A DNA stretch of 59,586 nt, from NCBI GenBank assembly GCA_947643165.1, contig CANRVB010000014.1, positions 1 through 59,586 of the forward strand. The letters are read 5' to 3'. Below are positions 54,020-59,586 of this stretch, piece after piece. The DNA is from an uncultured Porphyromonadaceae bacterium. Lineage in GTDB: Bacteria; Bacteroidota; Bacteroidia; Bacteroidales; Muribaculaceae. The notes below the pieces were generated by a model. It did no database searches. It was not told where the DNA came from and saw only the letters and a program-made list of their open reading frames with translations. The position numbers and the translations under genes were made by a program. Position 1 is the first letter of the stretch. Each line of letters opens with the position of its first letter.

Positions 54020-55363
54020 ATGCATCATATCCGTCCTGTTCAAGTCAAACTCGCCCTTCTGAGTTTCATTGAGTTTGCCGTGTGGGGTTCATATCTCACA
54101 TCACTCGGCAATTTTCTTGCCAACAATGGTCTGCTGTCACAAATCGGCTGGTTCTACACCATCCAAGGAATTGTATCGCTGTTCATGCCTTCGCTTATAG
54201 GTATTATCTCCGACAGATGGATTCAGGCTCAACGAATGCTTTCCATATGCCATCTTATAGCTGGAATATTCATGGCTGCAGCCGCATTCTATTGCATGAG
54301 TGCCGAATCTATACAATTTGCTCCATTATTCACATTGTACACTATATCCGTTGCATTCTTCATGCCTACAATAGGCCTCGCCAACTCAGTAGCGTTCAAC
54401 GCACTGACCAAAGAGGGGCTTGACACAGTCAGCACATTTCCGCCTATCCGTGTGTTCGGAACAGTAGGCTTTATATGCGCCATGCTGTTTGTCAACTTCG
54501 CCGGACCCGCCGAAGCCAAGTTTCAGACATCCTACATGCAGCTTTTCGTATCAGCATTTTTCAGCTTCATCATGGTAATATATGCGCTGACAATGCCCAA
54601 ATGCCCTGTCAGCAAAACGCATGAATCAAGCTCGATGGTCGACAAGCTCGGACTACGCGCCTTCAATCTGTTCAAGCAAAAGAAAATGGCTGTATTCTTC
54701 TTGTTCTCCATGTTGCTCGGAGTGTCGCTTCAAATCACCAATGGCTATGCCAACCCATTCATCACATCGTTCAAGGATATTCCCGAATATGCCGATGCTT
54801 GGGCAGCTCAAAACGCCAACGCCCTCATTTCACTCTCTCAGATCAGCGAGGCATTGTGTATTCTTCTCATACCTTTCTGCCTGAAACGTTTTGGCATTAA
54901 GGGTGTGATGCTCATGTCAATGCTCGCCTGGGTAGGCCGATTCGCATTCTTTGGTGCCGGCAATCCCTCCGGAGGCCTATGGCTATTCGTGCTGTCCTGC
55001 ATCATCTATGGTATCGCATTCGACTTTTTCAATGTATCAGGCGGCCTGTATGTAGACAAAGAAACCGACCACAGCATCCGTTCATCCGCCCAAGGACTGT
55101 TCATGATCATGACAAACGGATTGGGCGCTACAATCGGAACACTTGCCGCGATGGCTATAGTCAACCATTATGTAGACGCTTCTGCAGCCCCAGCCCAGCA
55201 ATTGGATGGTTGGCGTACATGCTGGTATATATTCGCAGCCTATGGCGCTGTAGTGGCACTAATGTTCGTGCTTATGTTCCACGACAAAAAGACTCCCGCC
55301 ACCAAACATGAGATTCAGGAAGCCGAGGCTGCCGGAAACGGTGCCGCCGGACTCATAGATTAA
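54020..55363 (+). CDS. Nucleoside:H+ symporter (NupG/XapB-like MFS permease)
   Basis: The 447-residue inner-membrane protein has twelve predicted helices. The nucleoside-permease pattern is present: SFIEFAVWGSYLTSLGNFL, FYTIQGIVSLFMPSLIG, FPPIRVFGTVGF, and SGGLYVDKETDHSIRSSAQGLF. It probably imports nucleosides with protons. It lies 51 bp after the nuclease gene and 30 bp before rsmE on the same strand. Confidence 0.9.
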   Translation: MHHIRPVQVKLALLSFIEFAVWGSYLTSLGNFLANNGLLSQIGWFYTIQGIVSLFMPSLIGIISDRWIQAQRMLSICHLIAGIFMAAAAFYCMSAESIQFAPLFTLYTISVAFFMPTIGLANSVAFNALTKEGLDTVSTFPPIRVFGTVGFICAMLFVNFAGPAEAKFQTSYMQLFVSAFFSFIMVIYALTMPKCPVSKTHESSSMVDKLGLRAFNLFKQKKMAVFFLFSMLLGVSLQITNGYANPFITSFKDIPEYADAWAAQNANALISLSQISEALCILLIPFCLKRFGIKGVMLMSMLAWVGRFAFFGAGNPSGGLWLFVLSCIIYGIAFDFFNVSGGLYVDKETDHSIRSSAQGLFMIMTNGLGATIGTLAAMAIVNHYVDASAAPAQQLDGWRTCWYIFAAYGAVVALMFVLMFHDKKTPATKHEIQEAEAAGNGAAGLID

Positions 55364-55393
55364 CCCCAGTCTTCATATTTCGCGACAATCAAT

Positions 55394-56119
55394 ATGATCC
55401 AATTTTATGCTCCCGATATAGCAGAGACTCTATCGCTTCCCGAAAGCGACTCCGCACACGCTACCCGTGTACTTAGAATGCAGGCCGGCGATATGCTTCA
55501 GGCTATTGACGGCAAAGGCATAAAATACACCTGCCGCATCACAGCTCCCGACAAACGGCGCACAATGGTAGAGATAATCTCCAACGAACCGATGCCACTG
55601 CCATGGACTCATGATATCATACTTGCCGTAGCCCCGACAAAACATATCGACCGTATGGAATGGGCTGTAGAAAAACTCACAGAGATCGGTATCAACCGTA
55701 TAATCCCGGTATGTTGCGACCACTCCGAACGTCGTGAGATAAAGACCGAACGACTTGAACGGATAGCGGTCTCTGCCATGAAACAGAGCCTCAAAGGTGT
55801 CTTGCCTGTTATAGACGAGATAACGCCGGTCGACAAAGTCATAAAGTCATACGATGGTTACGACAGATACATTGCCTACTGCGACCGTACCATACCTCGT
55901 CGTTTGCTTGCCGGAGAATACCGTCCAGGCCACAATTCCATTATCTTGATCGGTCCCGAAGGCGATTTCTCACAGGAAGAGATCAGACTGGCTCTTGATC
56001 TTGGCTGGAAACCGATATCACTCGGGCCATGTCGTCTACGCACGGAAACTGCGGCTCTCGTTGCCATCGACACTTGCCACATCCTTGATCAAGCACACGA
56101 GGCAAAACAAACAAACTGA
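55394..56119 (+). CDS. rsmE: 16S rRNA (uracil-1498-N3)-methyltransferase RsmE
   Basis: The 241-residue SPOUT-fold enzyme methylates U1498 of 16S rRNA. The signatures are PTKHIDRMEWAVEKLTEIGI, CDHSERRE, LIGPEGDFSQEEI and the C-terminal knot sequence SLGPCRLRTETAALVAI. Length is typical. KdsA is encoded 22 bp downstream. Confidence 0.96.
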   Translation: MIQFYAPDIAETLSLPESDSAHATRVLRMQAGDMLQAIDGKGIKYTCRITAPDKRRTMVEIISNEPMPLPWTHDIILAVAPTKHIDRMEWAVEKLTEIGINRIIPVCCDHSERREIKTERLERIAVSAMKQSLKGVLPVIDEITPVDKVIKSYDGYDRYIAYCDRTIPRRLLAGEYRPGHNSIILIGPEGDFSQEEIRLALDLGWKPISLGPCRLRTETAALVAIDTCHILDQAHEAKQTN

Positions 56120-56141
56120 TTACCAACTTCCATCGATTACT

Positions 56142-56975
56142 ATGGCTACAAACAACAATACATCCAATTCCAGCAAAATACTCTCGAAGTCGGCCGACGG
56201 CAGATTCTTTCTGATGGCCGGACCATGCGTCATCGAAGGTGAGGATATGGCCTTGCGTATCGCCGAGCATATCGCCAATACATGTTCCCGCATTGGGGTT
56301 CCATACATTTTCAAAGGTTCTTACCGCAAGGCCAACAGATCGCGTATTGACTCGTTTACCGGTATAGGTGATGAAAAAGCTCTTAAGATTCTGGCAAAGG
56401 TCCGTGATGAATTTCACATACCGGTCGTCACCGATATACATGAGTCATCAGAGGCTGCTATTGCCGCCGAATATGTCGACGTACTGCAGATCCCGGCATT
56501 TCTGTGCCGCCAGACAGATCTGTTGCTTGCAGCAGCAGCCACCGGCCGTGCCGTAAACGTAAAAAAAGGTCAGTTTCTCTCACCCGAGTCTATGAAATTT
56601 GCAGTTGACAAAATCACAGATGCCGGATGCGTCGACTACGCGCTTACAGAGCGCGGCACAACTTTCGGCTATCAGGATCTGATTGTCGACTACAGAGGCT
56701 TGCCAGCTATGCGCCGTTTCGCTCCAGTCGTACTCGATTGTACGCACTCGCTTCAGCAGCCTAATCAGGCAGCCGGTGTGACCGGTGGGCGTCCGGATCT
56801 GATAGAGACAATTGCACGCGCAGGCGTTGCTGCTGGTCTCGATGGCATATTCTTGGAAACTCATCCTGATCCGGCTAAAGCAAAAAGCGATGGTGCCAAT
56901 ATGCTCCGCCTCGACCTGCTTGATGGTCTGCTTGAAAGATTGATACGACTGAACGATTGCATCACTTCATTGTAA
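56142..56975 (+). CDS. kdsA: 3-deoxy-8-phosphooctulonate synthase KdsA
   Basis: The product has 277 residues from the ATG at 56142; the frame is open upstream inside rsmE but only this start gives the family N-terminus. It condenses phosphoenolpyruvate with arabinose-5-phosphate to make KDO-8-phosphate for lipopolysaccharide. Motifs are MAGPCVIEG, FKGSYRKANRSR, VTDIHE, QIPAFLCRQTDLL, VNVKKGQFLSP, and a C-terminal LETHPDPAKAKSDG. It is co-directional with rsmE and a TPR gene. Confidence 0.96.
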   Translation: MATNNNTSNSSKILSKSADGRFFLMAGPCVIEGEDMALRIAEHIANTCSRIGVPYIFKGSYRKANRSRIDSFTGIGDEKALKILAKVRDEFHIPVVTDIHESSEAAIAAEYVDVLQIPAFLCRQTDLLLAAAATGRAVNVKKGQFLSPESMKFAVDKITDAGCVDYALTERGTTFGYQDLIVDYRGLPAMRRFAPVVLDCTHSLQQPNQAAGVTGGRPDLIETIARAGVAAGLDGIFLETHPDPAKAKSDGANMLRLDLLDGLLERLIRLNDCITSL

Positions 56976-56997
56976 CCCAACTTACAATCTAAGATAA

Positions 56998-58557
56998 ATG
57001 AAAATCGGAGCGATAGCCGTTGTACTGTCATTGGCGGCAGCAACAGCAGGCGCACAGACACGCGCCACCCTCTCCAGCGATATCATCGACACTTACTCAC
57101 AGATGATATCCTCCGATCCACGCAATGCAGATTTATATCTCAGTCGCGCAGGCGAATATCAGTCACATGGCCGCTACAGTCAGGCTCTCGACGATCTTAC
57201 CACGGCTCTTGAATGTTGCGACCGGAACGACAAGCCACTGCGATTTGCAATCCTGTCGAGAAGAGCCACCATACGACGCATAACACGCGACACCGATGGT
57301 GCGCTGGCCGACCTTAATGAAGCGCTATCGCTATATCCGGATAGGACCGCGACATTGTCTGAACGCGCCGCTCTTCTGACAGCAAAAGGCAACTATGACG
57401 CGGCGAAGACCGACTACATGAATATGCGACGCATAGCTCCACGCGACGCAAACGCCATATTCGGACTTGCCCGCATCGAAGCTATGAACGGAAACTCAGA
57501 CATGGCACTTCGCTATGCCAACGAAGCTGTCGACCTATATCCACGCACAGGCAGTTCATATAGTGGACGGGCCGAGATAATGAACATTCTCAATAGGCCC
57601 GATGAGGCTATAGACCAGTATATACAGGCTATATATTGCGATGACTATGCTACCGGCGACGCCATACAACGTCTTGTCGATCTGTCGGGCGAAGATTACA
57701 ACGCAGTGATAAGCGGCTTTGACCGGGCCATACTCGACAAACCCACATCAGGCATACTTTACTACTTGCGAGGGACGGTCGCAGCTGCACACAATCACCA
57801 CTTGCAGGCACTCGACGATCTGACGCATATCGACAATTCCGGTCCATTCGCCGATGGCGCTCTTACTGTGATGAGAGCCGAATCGTTGTTCTCGCTCGGA
57901 CGTTACGAAGATGCCCTCAAACTGCTCGACAATGCGCCCGACAAACGACGTACTGCCACATACCATATAGTTAAATCCAATGTATTGCGGGCTCTTGCCA
58001 GATATGATGAAGCCATTCAAACGGCATCTCAGGCACTGCAACTTGCACCCGACCATACCGAGGCAATGTACACAAAAGCTCTCGCTCTAATCGGCGGCAA
58101 CCAAAAGTCCGAGGCCGCACAGATAATGGCGGAAGCAATCATGACCGACTCATCAAATCCTAAATACTATCTTCTACGGGCTGCCGCCTCCGGCGACAAC
58201 TCTTATCTAGACCAATTACTTGATCTACCATACGAACCTGATGCCCCCGATGCTCTCCGGGGATTCGCGCTCTTGCTTACCGGCAAGACGGAGCAAGCCG
58301 ATGCCTGGATCTCTTCTGTCTTGAAAGTGAATCCCGATACCGACGGATATGCCTCATACATAGCATCTTGCTACTACGCTCAACGCGGCGATTCCGACAA
58401 AGCATACTCATGTATGCAAAATGCGCTTGACAGAGGTTATGCAAACGCATTCCAATGGATCTCCGATACTACTCCTTACATCAATGTGGGTCCGTTGCGC
58501 ACAAATCCACAATTTGCTGAAATTCTGGAACGCTACGCCCGGATATTCCGAAATTGA
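56998..58557 (+). CDS. Exported TPR-repeat protein
   Basis: The 519-residue protein has a signal peptide (KIGAIAVVLSLAAATAGAQ) and about ten tetratricopeptide repeats, such as AGEYQSHGRYSQALDDLTTAL, TLSERAALLTAKGNYDAAKTDY and NVLRALARYDEAIQTASQAL. It is probably a periplasmic or envelope scaffold that binds partner proteins. No catalytic domain is visible. The next gene starts 9 bp later and encodes a DUF6377-like protein; both may act together. Confidence 0.88.
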   Translation: MKIGAIAVVLSLAAATAGAQTRATLSSDIIDTYSQMISSDPRNADLYLSRAGEYQSHGRYSQALDDLTTALECCDRNDKPLRFAILSRRATIRRITRDTDGALADLNEALSLYPDRTATLSERAALLTAKGNYDAAKTDYMNMRRIAPRDANAIFGLARIEAMNGNSDMALRYANEAVDLYPRTGSSYSGRAEIMNILNRPDEAIDQYIQAIYCDDYATGDAIQRLVDLSGEDYNAVISGFDRAILDKPTSGILYYLRGTVAAAHNHHLQALDDLTHIDNSGPFADGALTVMRAESLFSLGRYEDALKLLDNAPDKRRTATYHIVKSNVLRALARYDEAIQTASQALQLAPDHTEAMYTKALALIGGNQKSEAAQIMAEAIMTDSSNPKYYLLRAAASGDNSYLDQLLDLPYEPDAPDALRGFALLLTGKTEQADAWISSVLKVNPDTDGYASYIASCYYAQRGDSDKAYSCMQNALDRGYANAFQWISDTTPYINVGPLRTNPQFAEILERYARIFRN

Positions 58558-58566
58558 CAACATAAC

Positions 58567-59586
58567 ATGCAGTTCTTTTTCCGACTTCTGATTCCTGTTT
58601 TCCTCTCTTCATGTTTTCTTCCTGCACTCGCTGCAACTCCCGAGATTTCAAAAAATAAGGTCAACGAGATTCTGAACAAGCTCGATCTTGAACTTGAAAA
58701 AAGAGACGTATATGCCAACATCCGCCAGCATCACATAGACTCACTGACAGACATATCAACCCGCAACGGCCTGTCCACGCAGATCCTGCTTGAACTCGGA
58801 AGGGCTTACACTACATTCAACAACGACTCGGCGATAGTGAGCTACACACGCGGTTACAATATTGCCGTACGCAACAATCAACCCGACAGTGCGGCCGAAT
58901 TTCTCATGCGTAGGGCTCCGCTGCTGTCGCAGGCAGGTTTTGTCAACGAAGGCATACGAGATCACGCCTCCATCGACACAACTTCGTTCGATCACCGGCT
59001 CAAACGTATATATTATGCCACTGGTAAACAACTCTACAACTACACATCAGCCCTCTATCCTTCATATCCTGATGTCGTGGCTCACTATGACTCCATAGCA
59101 ACATCCTACCAGCAAAAACTTGCAAACACTATCCGTCACGACAATGATCTGCCGGCCTTTTACCGGGCCTTGCAGATCGGAGAATACTACTTCATGACAG
59201 GCGAACGGCATAAAGCACGCGCCTACCTCAATGAGGTCCTCGATATGTCCACGCCGGCCAACAATTCGTTTGCAATATCAGCCAGCCTGCTGGCTCAGCT
59301 CGCTCTACGCGACTCTCTTCACAACGACGCTATCTACTACCTCGCCCTCTCGGCCATCGGTGATACACGTCGCGCCACTCTTGAGGTCACATCGCTCCAG
59401 GATCTCGGCAAGCTTTTGGTAGAAAAAGGCGGCGATGTGGAAAGATCTCATTTCTACCTGTACAATGCTCTCCGGAGTGCGGTCGACTGCCACTCCACCT
59501 CCCGTATGCTTCAGACCTCCCAGCTCATGCCTTTGATAGAGAGTGTCCACCGGCAGGAAATCGCACGGTCATGGAAACGCACCTAC
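58567..59586 (+). CDS. DUF6377-like regulator with tetratricopeptide-type repeats (3' partial)
   Basis: A frame of 340 codons starts at ATG 58567 and runs to the window end with no stop. The signal sequence (MQFFFRLLIPVFLSSCFLPALAATP) is followed by NKVNEILNKLDLELEKRDVY, ARIxSL-like (NIRQHHIDSLTDI) and helical repeats. These features match the N-terminus of DUF6377 proteins, in which a periplasmic repeat sensor is followed by a membrane helix and a C-terminal DNA-binding domain. The membrane and DNA-binding parts would be outside the window, so the regulator role is inferred. Confidence 0.75.
   Translation, partial: MQFFFRLLIPVFLSSCFLPALAATPEISKNKVNEILNKLDLELEKRDVYANIRQHHIDSLTDISTRNGLSTQILLELGRAYTTFNNDSAIVSYTRGYNIAVRNNQPDSAAEFLMRRAPLLSQAGFVNEGIRDHASIDTTSFDHRLKRIYYATGKQLYNYTSALYPSYPDVVAHYDSIATSYQQKLANTIRHDNDLPAFYRALQIGEYYFMTGERHKARAYLNEVLDMSTPANNSFAISASLLAQLALRDSLHNDAIYYLALSAIGDTRRATLEVTSLQDLGKLLVEKGGDVERSHFYLYNALRSAVDCHSTSRMLQTSQLMPLIESVHRQEIARSWKRTY

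Noticed and set aside
1..59586. tRNA, rRNA, CRISPR arrays, insertion sequences
   Set aside because: No cloverleaf, rRNA core, regularly spaced repeat or transposase was recognised by eye on either strand; a computed scan could still find a short or divergent element.

Overview
The window looks like a chromosomal segment of an anaerobic gut Bacteroidota, most likely order Bacteroidales and plausibly a Muribaculaceae-type genome. The evidence is: a TonB-dependent receptor with an SDDD-type surface lipoprotein, DUF1573, PCMD/DUF4493, DUF5106 and DUF6377 families, pyruvate phosphate dikinase, weak Shine-Dalgarno sites, and several promoters of the Bacteroidota type (TTTG, 19-21 bp, TAnnTTTG). No rRNA, tRNA, CRISPR array or transposase was seen. 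The genus is an inference.

Region 1 (1-21876) is a B12/tetrapyrrole locus. A TonB-dependent receptor (cut by the window start) and a surface lipoprotein are followed by a strong hairpin terminator. Then comes a compact 13-gene run in which most neighbours overlap by ATGA: an exported CbiK-like chelatase, a CobN/HmuS-like chelatase anchored by a helix at each end, a BtuFCD-type ABC importer, an ApgM-type phosphomutase-superfamily enzyme, four two-domain corrin enzymes (CbiHC, CbiET, CbiGF, CbiJD), CbiA, a PduO-type adenosyltransferase and CbiP. The corrin genes are those of the oxygen-independent route. CbiL and the lower-loop genes (cobD, cbiB, cobU, cobS, cobT, cobC) are not in the window. 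Both chelatases appear to face the periplasm. This suggests heme or corrinoid capture and processing rather than ordinary cobalt insertion.

Region 2 (21877-27040) holds a small acidic protein with a DxDGDG loop, catalase katA, and a divergent pair: an exported histidine-acid phosphatase and an OprO/OprP-like porin. The pair looks like a phosphate-scavenging module.

Region 3 (27041-30120) is an AT-richer insert. It contains a gene remnant, a near-perfect Bacteroidota promoter, and three overlapping genes: a winged-helix AbiEi-like protein, an AbiEii-like nucleotidyltransferase and a calcineurin-like phosphoesterase. This is a candidate three-component toxin-antitoxin or defence system.

Region 4 (30121-38640) is mostly housekeeping: ppdK, fabG with a TetR regulator, PBP4-type dacB, a conserved hypothetical protein, rsmI and a coiled-coil lipoprotein. 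Region 5 (38641-47420) has a four-gene surface operon (DUF4493/PCMD lipoprotein, two related beta-barrels, a second PCMD lipoprotein), then two DUF1573 proteins with meaB, the chaperone GTPase of B12-dependent methylmalonyl-CoA mutase. Region 6 (47421-59586) has a small lipoprotein and clpB on the minus strand. A long plus-strand run follows: DUF5106 thioredoxin-like protein, DoxX, mnmA, bifunctional nuclease, nucleoside permease, rsmE, kdsA, a TPR protein, and a DUF6377-like protein cut by the window end.
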